Positions 17,120-27,800 are shown, numbered from the stretch's first letter. The stretch is 64,000 nucleotides of DNA from Mucilaginibacter_A sp050954285 (GCA_050954285.1 JBPBPL010000021.1:1-64000); one strand, 5' to 3'. Numbers and translations are program-made. Notes: a model not told the origin generated them from the letters alone.

Positions 17120-18673
17120 ATGCAGGACACCACTATTTTATGGGCCGATGACGAAATTGACTTTTTAAAACCACATATATTATTTTTAAGCGAAAAAGGT
17201 TATAAAATCAAAACCGCAACCAATGGAACGGATGCGGTTGATCTTTTCAAAAATAACAATATTGATCTGGTTTTTCTGGATGAAAACATGCCGGGGTTGA
17301 CTGGTTTGGAAACGTTGACAGAGATCAAAAACATCAATGCCGATGTGCCGATTGTGATGATTACCAAAAGCGAGGAAGAGCACTTGATGGAAGATGCCAT
17401 AGGTTCCAAGATTGATGATTATTTGATCAAACCGGTAAACCCGAAGCAGATTTTGCTTACCATTAAAAAACTGACTGAAAATAAGCGTTTGGTAACAGCC
17501 AAAACTACGATGGGTTATCAGCAGGATTTCCGCACGTTGGGCATGAGCCTGAATGATAATTTAAGCTATCAGGAATGGGTTGATGTTTATAAAAAACTGA
17601 TTTACTGGGAACTGGAGCTGGAAAAACTGGAAGACGCCGGAATGCACGACATCCTGACGTTGCAAAAGGCAGAAGCGAATACGCAGTTTTCCAAATTTAT
17701 CGAAAAAAATTATTTAAAATGGGTTAAAGAGCAGGATGCGGCGCCCATGCTTTCTCACCAGTTGTTTAAAAAGAAGGTTTTTCCGCAGTTGAACGCTACT
17801 TCGCCAACGTTTTTTATCTTGATCGACAATTTGCGTTATGATCAGTACCGCATCATCCACCCGATCATTTCAGAATATTTCAGGCTGGAAGAAGAAGATA
17901 CCTATTTCAGTATTTTACCAACCGCAACACAGTATGCGCGTAATGCAATTTTTTCCGGATTGATGCCCTTAGATATGGAAAAACGTTTCCCGGAGATGTG
18001 GCAGAACGATGAAGACGAAGGTGGAAAAAACCTTTTTGAAGAACAGTTTATTGGCGATCAGATTAAACGTGTTTTGCGAAAAGACATTAAATATTCTTAC
18101 CACAAAATTTTAAATATTGATGAAGGCCGTGCACTTAACGAATCCATCAGTAATTTGATGAAAAACGATTTGAACGTAGTAGTTTACAACTTTGTGGATA
18201 TGCTTTCGCACGCCCGCACAGATATGCAGATGATCCGCGAACTGGCCAGCGGAGATGCCGCTTACCGCTCGTTAACACTTTCCTGGTTTGAGCATTCGCC
18301 ATTGTTTGATCTGCTAAAATACCTCGCCCAAAAACAGGTTAAAGTGGTGATTACGACCGATCATGGAACGATCCGCGTTAAAAACCCAAGCAAAATTATC
18401 GGCGACCGGAACACAAATACCAACCTGCGTTATAAACAAGGTAAAAACCTGAATTATAACGCAAAAGATGTTTTTCATATCCGCAACCCGCACGATGCCA
18501 TGCTGCCGAAATTGCATGTAAGTTCAAGCTTCGTGTTTGCCAAAGAGGATAAATACTTCGTTTACCCTAATAATTTCAACCATTTCGTCAATTTTTATAA
18601 CGAAACATTCCAGCACGGTGGCATTTCTATGGAAGAAATGATTATACCGATTGCTACTTACGGGCCAAGATAG
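17120..18673 (+). CDS. porX: Response regulator with PglZ phosphatase domain (PorX)
   Basis: PorX is the T9SS response regulator: its receiver is phosphorylated by PorY, and its PglZ domain is a zinc alkaline-phosphatase-fold phosphodiesterase. Here the receiver spans about 1-125 with the acidic pocket ADDE (9-12), phospho-acceptor Asp54 in VFLDENMPG, Thr in MITKSEE and Lys in LIKPVNP. A helical linker follows (about 130-200), then PglZ (about 205-517) with FFILIDNLRYDQYR, the nucleophile region LPTATQYARNA and metal ligands in VITTDHGTI. At 517 aa it matches P. gingivalis PorX closely as I remember it. It ends with a motif copy (18673-18687) and a terminator. It implies a functional type IX secretion system elsewhere in the genome. 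Confidence 0.95.
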   Translation: MQDTTILWADDEIDFLKPHILFLSEKGYKIKTATNGTDAVDLFKNNNIDLVFLDENMPGLTGLETLTEIKNINADVPIVMITKSEEEHLMEDAIGSKIDDYLIKPVNPKQILLTIKKLTENKRLVTAKTTMGYQQDFRTLGMSLNDNLSYQEWVDVYKKLIYWELELEKLEDAGMHDILTLQKAEANTQFSKFIEKNYLKWVKEQDAAPMLSHQLFKKKVFPQLNATSPTFFILIDNLRYDQYRIIHPIISEYFRLEEEDTYFSILPTATQYARNAIFSGLMPLDMEKRFPEMWQNDEDEGGKNLFEEQFIGDQIKRVLRKDIKYSYHKILNIDEGRALNESISNLMKNDLNVVVYNFVDMLSHARTDMQMIRELASGDAAYRSLTLSWFEHSPLFDLLKYLAQKQVKVVITTDHGTIRVKNPSKIIGDRNTNTNLRYKQGKNLNYNAKDVFHIRNPHDAMLPKLHVSSSFVFAKEDKYFVYPNNFNHFVNFYNETFQHGGISMEEMIIPIATYGPR

Positions 18674-18725
18674 ATACTTCTTTTATCCATATTTTTTTAT
18701 ATTTGATTATAAATTGAATTATTCA

Positions 18726-18764
18726 AAACAGCTCAGAGCCAAATGGTTCTGAGCTGTTTCTTTT
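18726..18764 (+). terminator. Intrinsic terminator after porX
   Basis: A 14-bp stem (18727-18740 with 18745-18758, one G-T wobble) with an AAAT loop is followed by TTTCTTTTA. It separates porX from tsaE. Confidence 0.85.
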
Positions 18765-18783
18765 AGAACTCATCTGAAAAAAA

Positions 18784-19200
18784 ATGACTGATTTTATTTA
18801 TTCCGAGCAAGATATTAAACAGGTTGCAAAACTTTTAATTTCCGCTGTGGAGAACCACAAAATTCTTCTGTTTTATGGCGAAATGGGTGCCGGAAAAACC
18901 ACTTTTATCAAAGCTTTCTGTACGGCTTTAGGTGTGGAAGATACGGTTTCCAGCCCTACTTTTTCCATTGTTAATGAGTATCATTATCCTGCAGGGATTA
19001 TTTATCATTTTGATTTCTATCGACTTAAAAATCAAACAGAAGCTTTGGATTTGGGCCTGGAAGAATATCTGTATTCGGGCGAATATTGTTTGATTGAATG
19101 GCCGGAGAAAATTCCGGATTTATTACCCGAAAACTACCTCCAGATTAATATTGAAGTGCAGCCCGATCAGCAGCGAAAATTAACAATCACGAAAATTTAA
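18784..19200 (+). CDS. tsaE: tRNA threonylcarbamoyladenosine biosynthesis ATPase TsaE
   Basis: TsaE is the ATPase that drives the TsaBD complex making t6A at position 37 of ANN-decoding tRNAs. The P-loop GEMGAGKTTFIKAF (about 35-48), the switch region SSPTFSIVNEYH (about 60-71) and YHFDFYRL with the following ALDLGLEEYL and CLIEWPEKI are diagnostic. At 138 aa it is full length. It lies 57 bp ahead of the alanine dehydrogenase gene; a candidate promoter between them suggests separate initiation is possible. Confidence 0.95.
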   Translation: MTDFIYSEQDIKQVAKLLISAVENHKILLFYGEMGAGKTTFIKAFCTALGVEDTVSSPTFSIVNEYHYPAGIIYHFDFYRLKNQTEALDLGLEEYLYSGEYCLIEWPEKIPDLLPENYLQINIEVQPDQQRKLTITKI

Positions 19201-19214
19201 TCCTGTTTTCAGCT

Positions 19215-19222
19215 TATATTTG
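19215..19222 (+). promoter_or_regulatory. Candidate -7 box for alanine dehydrogenase
   Basis: TATATTTG fits TAnnTTTG and lies 35 bases before the ATG at 19257. No good -33 TTG is visible. Confidence 0.4.
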
Positions 19223-19256
19223 CTTAATTTCAGCAACCGGAAATAGAAAAATAAAT

Positions 19257-20483
19257 ATGAATTCAGGGAATTTAAGTGGATTTTCCGACATCGCAAAGCA
19301 GGCCATGATGCAGCCGCAGGAATCGATGCTGGAAGTGAGAAATAAGAAAAACAAGCTATACATCGGCATCCCGAAGGAAACTTCTTTTCAGGAAAACCGC
19401 ATTGCCATCACCCCACTTTCGGTAGCCACGCTGGTGAATAATGGCCACACTGTTATCCTGGAATCCAACGCTGGGATGGGTGCCAATTTTACCGATAATA
19501 ATTACAGCGAGCAAGGCGCACAGATCGTTTACGATACGCAGCAGGTTTACCAGGCAGATATTATCCTGAAAATTGCACCGCCAACGCTGGCAGAAATCGG
19601 GATGATGAAGATGAACCAAACGCTGATTTCGGCATTGCAAACATCCACTATCAAAGCTGATTATTTGCACGCCCTCCTTAGCAAAAAAATAACAGCACTT
19701 TGTTTTGAAAACCTGCAGGATGAAGGCGGCACGCTGAGTGTTGTCCGCGCGATGAGTGAGATTGTGGGCGCCACTTCTGTCTTGATTGCTGCCGAATATT
19801 TAAGCAACGTATTTAATGGAAAAGGCTTGATGCTGGGCGGCATTACCGGCGTTCCGCCAACAGAAATTGTGATTTTGGGTGCCGGGACTGTTGGCGAATA
19901 TGCAGCCAGAACAGCAATTGCGCTTGGTGCAGAAGTAAAGGTTTTTGATCCATCGATTTATAAACTGCGCCGTTTGCAAAATAATATTGGCAGCCGGGTT
20001 TTCACCTCTGTTATTCAGCCAATCGTGCTCGAAAAAGCTATTACTACTTGCGATGTAGCCATCGGTGCCATGCGCGCAAAAGCCGGTCGCAGTCCGTGTT
20101 TGGTAACTGAAGAAACCGTGAGCCATATGAAACCAAATTCGGTTATTATTGATGTGAGCATTGATCAGGGCGGCTGCTTTGAAACTTCAGAAGTAACCAA
20201 TCATACGCATCCGGTTTTCCGGAAATATGAAGTGATCCATTACTGCGTGCCCAATATTGCTTCCCGCGTAGCGCGGACTGCAACTTATGCGCTCACCAAT
20301 ATTTTTGCGCCGATTTTGCTGGATATCGGCGAACATGGCGGATTGAAAAACGTGATCTGGGAAAAAGCCGGCGTGCGCAATGCCGTTTACATTTACCAGG
20401 GACATTTAACGAGTCAGGTTTTTGGAGAACGGTTCAATATTCCAAGCAAAGACCTGGATTTGCTGATCGTTTCCAATCTGTAG
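19257..20483 (+). CDS. ald: Alanine dehydrogenase
   Basis: It catalyses reversible NAD-dependent oxidative deamination of L-alanine to pyruvate. After a 30-residue N-terminal extension, the protein shows GIPKETSFQENRIAITP (pyruvate-site Arg and Lys), HTVILESNAGMGANFTD, the Rossmann glycine motif VILGAGTVGEYAARTAIALGAEVKVFD (about 203-229) and DVSIDQGGCFETSE, the family signature. Length (408 aa) is about 35 residues over the classic enzyme because of the N-terminus, a feature I associate with the Bacteroidota form. It is followed by a motif copy (20499-20512) and then the YihY gene. Confidence 0.92.
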   Translation: MNSGNLSGFSDIAKQAMMQPQESMLEVRNKKNKLYIGIPKETSFQENRIAITPLSVATLVNNGHTVILESNAGMGANFTDNNYSEQGAQIVYDTQQVYQADIILKIAPPTLAEIGMMKMNQTLISALQTSTIKADYLHALLSKKITALCFENLQDEGGTLSVVRAMSEIVGATSVLIAAEYLSNVFNGKGLMLGGITGVPPTEIVILGAGTVGEYAARTAIALGAEVKVFDPSIYKLRRLQNNIGSRVFTSVIQPIVLEKAITTCDVAIGAMRAKAGRSPCLVTEETVSHMKPNSVIIDVSIDQGGCFETSEVTNHTHPVFRKYEVIHYCVPNIASRVARTATYALTNIFAPILLDIGEHGGLKNVIWEKAGVRNAVYIYQGHLTSQVFGERFNIPSKDLDLLIVSNL

Positions 20484-20526
20484 AAACCGCAACCGGCAAT
20501 GCTGTTTTTATCACCCTAAATTTGAT

Positions 20527-21483
20527 ATGAGAAAATACTTCGCCCTGAAATATCTGAAAAGAACCGGGAAAGTTTTGCTGGCTACGTTCAATGGCTTTTT
20601 AGACGACCGCGGTTTAAAACTAAGTGCAGCATTAGCTTATTATACCGTTTTTGCTTTGGCTCCTTTGCTCATGCTGGTGATTTCTTTAATCAGTACTTTT
20701 TTAGGGAAAGATGCCATCCAAAACAACATTTATCCACAGATAAAATCTTACGTGGGCAGCAGTGCCGCTTTACAAATCCAGGAAATGATTAAAAGTATTT
20801 CCTTGTCCGGAAAGACCACCATTGCCATTGTTACCAGTGTAATTACCTTAGTTATCGGTGCAACTAGTATTTTTATGGAAATCCAGGATTCGATCAACAT
20901 CATTTGGCGCGTAAAAGCCAAGCCAAAAAAAGGCTGGGTAAAAATGCTGACGAACCGGCTGATTTCTTTTTCGATGATCATCAGCTTAGGGTTTTTGTTG
21001 TTGGTTTCGCTGATAATCAATGCTTTAGTTTTGGCTTTGAGCAACCGGATTACGCAGTATTTCCCGGAAGTAACCATTCAGCTTTTTAACCTGATCAATC
21101 TCGGTATCACTTTTATCATAATTGCAGTGCTGTTCGGCATCATTTTCAAGTTTTTGCCCGATGTAAAAATTACCTGGCGAGATGTGCGGACCGGTGCTTT
21201 TTTTACCTCACTTTTATTTATGCTGGGCAAATATCTGATCGGTATTTACATTCAAACTACCGGAACAGGTTCTACTTATGGTGCGGCCGGTTCGCTGATT
21301 GTGATTTTGGTCTGGATTTATTACACTTCGGCTATTTTATATTTTGGTGCCGAATTTACGCGGGTTTATGCAGATGATTACGGCCACAAAATTGAACCCG
21401 CCGAATACGCCGTGCATGTAGAACAAAGAGAAGTGGAACGCGATGTGGCGGTTTTGCCGGCGCAAGGTCATGTTAAGAAATAA
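20527..21483 (+). CDS. YihY/BrkB family inner-membrane protein
   Basis: A 318-aa polytopic membrane protein with about six transmembrane helices and the family hallmarks KLSAALAYYTVFALAPLLMLVIS near residue 30, TLVIGATSIFMEIQDSINIIW, and the C-terminal GTGSTYGAAGSLIVILVWIYYTSAILYFGAEFTRVYA. Formerly annotated as ribonuclease BN or a virulence factor; its molecular role is not settled. A charged C-terminal tail follows the last helix. TAAATTTG at 20517-20524 lies just before the ATG and could be a -7 box. The gene ends at a paired motif hairpin shared with the convergent restriction locus. Confidence 0.9.
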   Translation: MRKYFALKYLKRTGKVLLATFNGFLDDRGLKLSAALAYYTVFALAPLLMLVISLISTFLGKDAIQNNIYPQIKSYVGSSAALQIQEMIKSISLSGKTTIAIVTSVITLVIGATSIFMEIQDSINIIWRVKAKPKKGWVKMLTNRLISFSMIISLGFLLLVSLIINALVLALSNRITQYFPEVTIQLFNLINLGITFIIIAVLFGIIFKFLPDVKITWRDVRTGAFFTSLLFMLGKYLIGIYIQTTGTGSTYGAAGSLIVILVWIYYTSAILYFGAEFTRVYADDYGHKIEPAEYAVHVEQREVERDVAVLPAQGHVKK

Positions 21484-21486
21484 AAT

Positions 21487-21526
21487 GCTTCTTTTATCAA
21501 CCCAATTTTAGGTCGATAAAAGAAGC
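21487..21526. terminator. Terminator-like hairpin made of two inverted motif copies
   Basis: GCTTCTTTTATC (21487-21498) and its exact reverse complement (21515-21526) form a 12-bp stem that extends by three more pairs after one mismatch. The loop region holds CCAATTTTAGG, the AT-rich extension seen beside other motif copies. It lies between convergent genes (YihY and the hsdR remnant), where a bidirectional terminator is expected. Confidence 0.65.
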
Positions 21527-21537
21527 TTTATGGTAAC

Positions 21538-22941
21538 TTATATTTGGCTTGCCATATTAGGATTCCGGTTAAAACCATCTATAATATGGATGATTTTAAC
21601 CGCATCTTCATCTTTAAAAACACCTAAAACGCCTTGCTGATCAATATCGGTAAAAGGCCGTTCAAACAACATATTCCTATCAATCGTACCATTTTGAGTA
21701 AGAAAGTCAATCAGCGTATCCATAAAACTCATTTGTGCTGCAGATATTCCCGGCCGATTAATAAAATCTGCAAATAATTCTTTAGCTACTTTTGCATCCA
21801 ATCCGATAATAGAACGGATAAAAACAGTAAAATTCTGGCCTTTTAGTACGTCATCCAGATGTGCCGCCGTTTCCGGTTCTTCATCAAACAACAGCTTTTT
21901 AATCAGTTCCAGCTCTGCCAAAGAAATAGGCTGATTGTGCTTAATTTTATCAATTACTAAATAATTAGCGTGTTTTCGGATGAATGCCGCAGCTCTTTTA
22001 TAATAAACTTCTAAATTGTTAATGGGTGTAAGTATATCTACAATTTCAATTTCACCAATCATTTCATCTGCAAAATTGGTAAATGCATTCCGCTGCTTTT
22101 CTTTTTGCAGAAATTTCATAATCTCCCGCAATTCTTCGCGTACGTTATTCAAACCATTTACATCTGCATTTTGCCAAAAAGTGTCATTCAATACTGTTTT
22201 TAGCAGCTCTTTTTTGGCCATTACCTGCGGCAAACTGGTTTGCTTCAATAATGCGGTTGCTGTATTTTTGACAAGCGAAATTAGTTTAGGCAATGCTTTT
22301 TCTTCTTTCAAAAACGCATCTGTCAATTGATACATAATCAAATCGAAACGGCGTGCATCAAAATCAGTATTAAAATTGAGCAGTAAAGGCGTTAAGTTTT
22401 TATTGATTTCGCGGATTTTATCATCCATTAAAACATTCCAGTTATTTCGGTCGGCAAAAGTTTCGATCAATCTTAAATGCGGACGGTTTATAAAGCTGTC
22501 GTGATTCTCGTTCAGCTTTAAAATTTCCTGGTGCAGTTCATTCAAAATCGTGCTTCTGTAATTGTTCAGTTCATCATCTGCTGCAAACGGTTCTAAGGTT
22601 GAGGCCAGTTTCATTTTCAGCATAAACACCCTTTGTGTCAAAGATGTTGTTTCGCCCGGCTGGATTCCTTCCGGATGATCGCCAAAAAACTCAATATTGC
22701 CGCAATAATCAAACATGTAAAAAGTGGTTTCATCTTCGCCTGAACCAAAAATATCCGGACGCAAACGCGTGCCGCGGCCAACCATCTGCCAGTATTTAGA
22801 ACTCGACTTTACCGATTTAAAAAACACCAGGTTTAAAATATCTGGAACATCGATTCCGGTATCCAGCATATCTACAGAAACTACAATCTGCGGTTTCTTT
22901 TCGGGTAATTTAAAATGATCGATTGTTGTTTGCGGCTTGAC
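21538..22941 (-). pseudogene. hsdR: Type I restriction subunit HsdR, C-terminal remnant
   Basis: Only the end of the restriction subunit remains. From about 22941 the frame reads as the helicase C-terminal half (IVVSVDMLDTGIDVPDILNLVFFK, then the motif VI-like WQMVGRGTRLRPD) followed by the helical C-terminal region that contacts the methylase. The N-terminal PD-(D/E)XK nuclease and the DEAD-type motifs I-IV are missing, so cleavage is impossible. In-frame codons upstream of 22941 (to 23001) are an out-of-frame reading of hsdS. The piece has about 468 residues of an expected 800-1000. No copy of the window-wide motif occurs from 21527 to 24824. Confidence 0.85.
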
Positions 22942-23203
22942 TTTTATTGAAATAAACAACTCTTCCAACAGGCTGACTTGGACTTCCACCTGATTTTTCA
23001 ATAATTGTATCTCCTGGTTTTAATGCTTTTTGTTCGACTTTTTTTGCAGGAATATCACGTTTTACAACATTAGAAAAATCTAAAGTTCCATCATTCCTGA
23101 AGTTTGTAGTTCTTAAAACATTAATCTCTCCACCATCATTTCCCCATTCGCCAGATAATGGTTTGTCAATTAGTGTAGTTAAACTTTCTATTTCCCAACT
23201 CAT
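22910..23203 (-). pseudogene. hsdS: Type I specificity subunit HsdS, N-terminal remnant
   Basis: The first 87 or so residues read as the start of the first target-recognition domain (WEIESLTTLIDKPLSGEWG, VLRTTNFRNDGTLDFSNVV, KPGDTIIEKSGGSPSQPVGR). At about 22943 the sequence passes into hsdR, and this frame ends after ten unrelated residues (SQAANNNRSF). The central helices, second recognition domain and second helix are all missing, against a usual length of about 400. The start overlaps the end of hsdM by 4 bp, the usual hsdM-hsdS arrangement. Specificity cannot be provided by this fragment. Confidence 0.85.
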
Positions 23204-24684
23204 ACCAATTCCTGCGTATTAACCAGTAAATCTTTTAATTCCGCCATTAACGTAGCGCGTTCTTCGTCCAGTTCGGCCATACGCCGGATAATGGTTTCCG
23301 GGTTTTCGTAGGTTTTTTCTTCGTGGATAACTTCTTTATAGCGGTTAATGCTGAGGTCGTAATTGTTTTGCTGTATTTCGGCTACGGGCACCAAAAAACT
23401 CTGGTCGGTACGGCTTCTGCTGGTTTCTGCTTCGCGGTTGTGCCAGCGGGAAATGATATCGCTGATGTCGTTTTGGGCAATTTCCTGGCGTTTATCATCC
23501 AGACTCAAACCATCGGCTTTCATATCATAAAACCAAACCTGATCCGTGCCGCCCGCGCCGGTTTTGGTAAACAGCAAAATAGCGGTACTTACGCCGGCAT
23601 AAGGTTTAAACACGCCCGAAGGCATGGAAATAACGCCGGTAAGCTGATGATGATCAATAATTTCCTGCCGGATTTGCTTGTGCGCGTTGGAAGAACCAAA
23701 CAAAACACCATCCGGCACGATAACCGCCGCACGGCCGCCCAGCTTTAAACCACGTAAAACAAGTGCTAAAAACAGCAGTTCGGTTTTGGTGGTTTTTACT
23801 ACGCTGCTCAGGCTGCCGTCCACCGCGTCCTGATCCAGCGAACCTTTAAACGGCGGATTGGCCAGGATGAGCGTTGCTTTTTCTTTAAAACTGTTGTTGG
23901 CCTCGGATAGCGCATCCACATCCTGCAAATGCGGGTTTTCGATGCCGTGCAGCAGCAAATTCATGGCACCGATACGGATCATGGTGGCATCAAATTCCAT
24001 TCCCATAAACATGTCGTTTTCGTAATGCTGGCGGGTTTCTGGCTTGTTTAAAATTTCCGGGTGTTTTTGCAGGATAAATTCTGCTGCTTTTACCAGAAAA
24101 CCGGAAGTTCCGGCTGCCGGATCGCAGATAATATCTTCTGTTGTGGGGTTTGTCATTTCCACCATCATCTGGATAATGTGGCGCGGCGTGCGAAACTGTC
24201 CGTTGGTGCCAGCCGAAGCAATTTTGCTTAACAAATACTCGTACACATCGCCTTTGGTATCGCGGTCGTTCATGTCCACTGCCGAAAGCAGATCAACTAC
24301 TAATTGCAACAAACGCGGCGTTGGAATCATAAACGTTGCACCTTTCATGTATTTGTTAAAAACCGAATCTTTGGCAGCGCCTTTGTTTTTCATGAAATCA
24401 AAAACGCCATCAATTTTCCGGAAGTTTTCGAACATGTTTTCGGCTTCCATATCTTTAAAAACGCTCCAGCGCAGCGGCTGCTCGTCGGGCTGGTAGATTG
24501 GATTTTGCAGCGGCGTGCCTAAAAGTGAAGCTTTATTTTCTTCACGGATTTGCAATTCATCCAAACGTCGGATAAAAAGCAGATAAGTAATTTGTTCAAT
24601 AACGGTTAGCGGATTGGAAATACCGCCAGACCAAAAGGTAGTCCAGATTTTATCTATTTGTTGTTTGAGGGAAGCGTTGAGCAT
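23200..24684 (-). CDS. hsdM: Type I restriction-modification DNA methyltransferase HsdM
   Basis: This subunit transfers a methyl group from SAM to adenine N6, guided by HsdS. The N-terminal helical domain (LKQQIDKIWTTFWSGGISNP, about 1-140) is followed by the Rossmann methylase with motif I DPAAGTSGFLVKAAEFI (about 191-207) and catalytic motif IV LILANPPFKGSL (about 267-278). At 494 aa it appears intact. With hsdS and hsdR cut down by the deletion, it is probably an orphan unless another HsdS in the genome pairs with it. Confidence 0.93.
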   Translation of the reverse strand: MLNASLKQQIDKIWTTFWSGGISNPLTVIEQITYLLFIRRLDELQIREENKASLLGTPLQNPIYQPDEQPLRWSVFKDMEAENMFENFRKIDGVFDFMKNKGAAKDSVFNKYMKGATFMIPTPRLLQLVVDLLSAVDMNDRDTKGDVYEYLLSKIASAGTNGQFRTPRHIIQMMVEMTNPTTEDIICDPAAGTSGFLVKAAEFILQKHPEILNKPETRQHYENDMFMGMEFDATMIRIGAMNLLLHGIENPHLQDVDALSEANNSFKEKATLILANPPFKGSLDQDAVDGSLSSVVKTTKTELLFLALVLRGLKLGGRAAVIVPDGVLFGSSNAHKQIRQEIIDHHQLTGVISMPSGVFKPYAGVSTAILLFTKTGAGGTDQVWFYDMKADGLSLDDKRQEIAQNDISDIISRWHNREAETSRSRTDQSFLVPVAEIQQNNYDLSINRYKEVIHEEKTYENPETIIRRMAELDEERATLMAELKDLLVNTQELV

Positions 24685-24824
24685 GTGGTTTTTAAGTGTG
24701 GGTCCGTTGCTGAAAAACGGGTGAAGATAAAAGTAATATTTTGGGCGGAATTTTTAGGGATTGATTTTGATTGATTTGCTTGGTAAAAATTAATTTCTTT
24801 TAAATTTCGGCTTCAAACAAAATA

Positions 24825-24862
24825 CTTCTTTTATCAACCCAATTTTAGGTTGATAAAAGAAG
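24825..24862. terminator. Perfect 15-bp hairpin made of two inverted motif copies
   Basis: CTTCTTTTATCAACC (24825-24839) pairs perfectly with 24848-24862 around the loop CAATTTTA. It lies in the 200-bp gap between the 3' end of the tricorn-like gene and the start of hsdM, both minus strand, so it can end the tricorn-like transcript. The rest of the gap (24685-24824) shows no gene and no clear promoter. Confidence 0.65.
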
Positions 24863-24886
24863 CATCAATAATTTAAACCAAATACT

Positions 24887-27800
24887 TTATCTCGATTTCT
24901 TCGTTCCAACTTCCTGCAGCAATTCTTTCGCCGCAGCATCCAATTGAGAATCCTTACCATTTCCTTCGCCCAAAGCTCGCGAAACCGTAATATCAACCGG
25001 ACGAGGATGCAGTTCCATGTCTTTACCTTCGTGATCTTCAATTTTACTGAAAGGCAAGCGCACCGAAGAACCATCAATCAGCGTAACACTGCTGGTAAAA
25101 ATAATCCAGCCACCGGTTGGCTCGCCTACTACTTTTCCTAATTTCATGGCACGGTAACCTTCGGTAAAATCCTCGGCATCAGAAAGCGAATGCTGGTTGG
25201 TCACCAAAATAGTTGGCAATTCCAGTGTCCGCTGCCCCAATTGTGTACGCGCCGGTGCGGCTGGCATTCCGCGGCCGGTCATGGTTAAATACGGTTTCCG
25301 GCTGAACACATCCAGTGCATATGCATTTACAAAACCGCCGTTGTTGTTGCGGATATCTACGATTACGCCTTCTTTGGATTGATTCTCGGCATCCAGATCC
25401 AGATAAAGCTGGGTCAAAGCCTGTTCAGACATATCTACCAAATGCACATAACCCAAACGGCCATTGCTGATTTTTTTGACGTAATCGCGCTGCTGCTGCA
25501 CCCAGGCGCGGTACAGCAAGCCTTTTTCTGTGGCCTGATTAGTTGGCCGAACCGTAATTTTTTGCGAATTTGCACCGGAAGCTGACGTGATTGTTAAAGC
25601 AACACGACGGTTAACTTTGTTTTCCAGCAACTGGTTCAAATCATCATTTGGCTGGATCGGCTGATCATCAACAGCTGTTAAATAATCGCCCACATGAATG
25701 TTTCCAGCCAGATCAGTAGCACTTAAAGGAATAATTTCGGTGATTTTGAAGCGGCCATGATCTTCATAAACCGCTCTGTCAAAATACAAACCCAATCTTC
25801 CGGTTGCTGCCTGAGCCGGATTCGGCGGACCGGAAACGCCGGAATGCGAAGAGTTGAGTTCGCCAACCATCAAACTTAAAATCCGGCGCAATTCTTCCGG
25901 CGTGCTGCTGCCAGCGGCCAGCGGCGCATATTCGCGGCGCACCTCGTTCCAGTTTGCACCATGAAAATGGTCATCGTAATAACCTTTGTTTTGGGCTTCC
26001 CAGGCTTCCTGAAAAATTTCGTTTTTTTCTTTGTTGAAATCGATGTCCATTTCGGCAGTAACTGCAATCGGCCGGACTATTTTAGAATCCACCGAAACGG
26101 CCAGGATCCGGCCTTGTTCCATATAATAAACTTCGTGTCCATCCGCAGAAAACTGTGCATCGTTTTTATTGCCCGGCGTAGAAGTCAGCTGTTTTAAAAC
26201 AGCTCTTTCTGAGGAAAGATCATCCAGCGGATACGTATATAAATTGGTTTGACCAGCCACGGAAGCCGTGATTAACAGTTGTTTCCCATCTTTGCTCATT
26301 TCCTGATCGCTCACATTCACACCAACAGGCAATAAATTTAACCGCTGACGGATGCCTTCTGTCACAATTTTTATTTCAGGAGTCTCCATTTTAGGCGATG
26401 CTGTTTTTATCCCTGTTTTTTTAGTGGTATCCGGCAGCGATAGTATTTTTTCAGTTGTGGGGCGAGGTGCGGTTGGATTAACCGGACTTGCAGGCGATGT
26501 ATTCTGCTCCACAAACAGCTGCTGAAATTGATCTTCACGGAATTTTGGCCGCTGCGGCACCAAATCAATCCGGGCAATGCTGGCATTTTCTGTCCGCTGA
26601 TTGGTATTGAATAAAATGTATTTTCCATCTGCACTCCAGTTTACGTTTCCGCCAAAAGTATTCGCCAGAAAACTAACCGGCTTGGCTTCTCCGCCCAAAA
26701 CTGAAACCACGTTGATATTGCGAAAAGCCTTCGTGCCATAAGCCGCATAAGCCAGCCATTTACCATCCGGCGACCAGCAAACGCTGCCCTGAGCCGAAAA
26801 AGGCGGACGATCCAGATAACCTTTTGCAACCGTTTTTTCCTGACGGGAAGCCAGATCCAACACCATCAATTCTTTACCGTTACGGATGAAAGCCACCAGC
26901 TTTCCGTTTGGAGATAATATTGGGCCGCCATCATCTTCGCTGCTTTTAGTCAGCTGTACTTCTTTTGCCGTGATAAAATTATACTGATACAAATGCCCGG
27001 CATCTTCCCTGTCGGAAACGTAAATGAGCGAATTGCTGTTCGGCAGCCAGGCCAGTTGCGATTCATTGCCGCTGGTTTTAGTCACGCGCAAAGCATCGCC
27101 GCCTTCTTTGGCCGAAGCTACAAACACATCACCATGAGCCGTAAAAGCAATTTTTTTTCCATCCGGAGATAAAACCATATTACGAAATTGTGCCGTAAGC
27201 CGCTGATGATCAATGCCCGGGCTGGCAGGCGCACCACGCCGAACAATGTTTACTTCGGAAGCTTTGCCCGAAGCCATATCGTATTTCCAGATCTTAAAAT
27301 CTCGCTCAAAAACCATCATTTTGCCATTATTGGAAAGCGTTGGCCAAAGCACACGGCCGTTGTTAAAATGCGTGAGTTGCTTCGGATTGCCGGATACTGT
27401 TTTTACCCATAAATTTTGCGCGCCGCTGCGGTCGGAAACATAGTAAATCGATTGGCCGTCTTTGCTCCACATCGGCCATAATTCTTTCGCACCGCCAGCC
27501 GTAATTTTCTGGTAAGATGGCGTACCGTTGTCTTTCATCAACCATATTTCGGATTGATCTAAATGACTGCTGCCATTGCGCCACCACTGCGCAGAAGCCA
27601 CGCCGCGGGCATTTAAAGCAATCGTTTTGCCATCTGGAGAAGGCATCGCAAAAAACTCGTTCATGTAGCGGTTCTGGCTAACTGGCATGGGCGTTCCGCC
27701 TGCTGTTTTTACACGGTAAACATCGCTCATACCAGAAATATCACGGCTGGTGGAAGCATAATAAATGTACTTTCCATCTGGGGACCAGGCACTCAGGCTT

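Noticed and set aside
26187..26204. 18-bp perfect palindrome AGCTGTTTTAAAACAGCT
   Set aside because: It lies inside the tricorn-like coding region and lacks the motif's flanks; codons for LKQLT explain it without a regulatory role.
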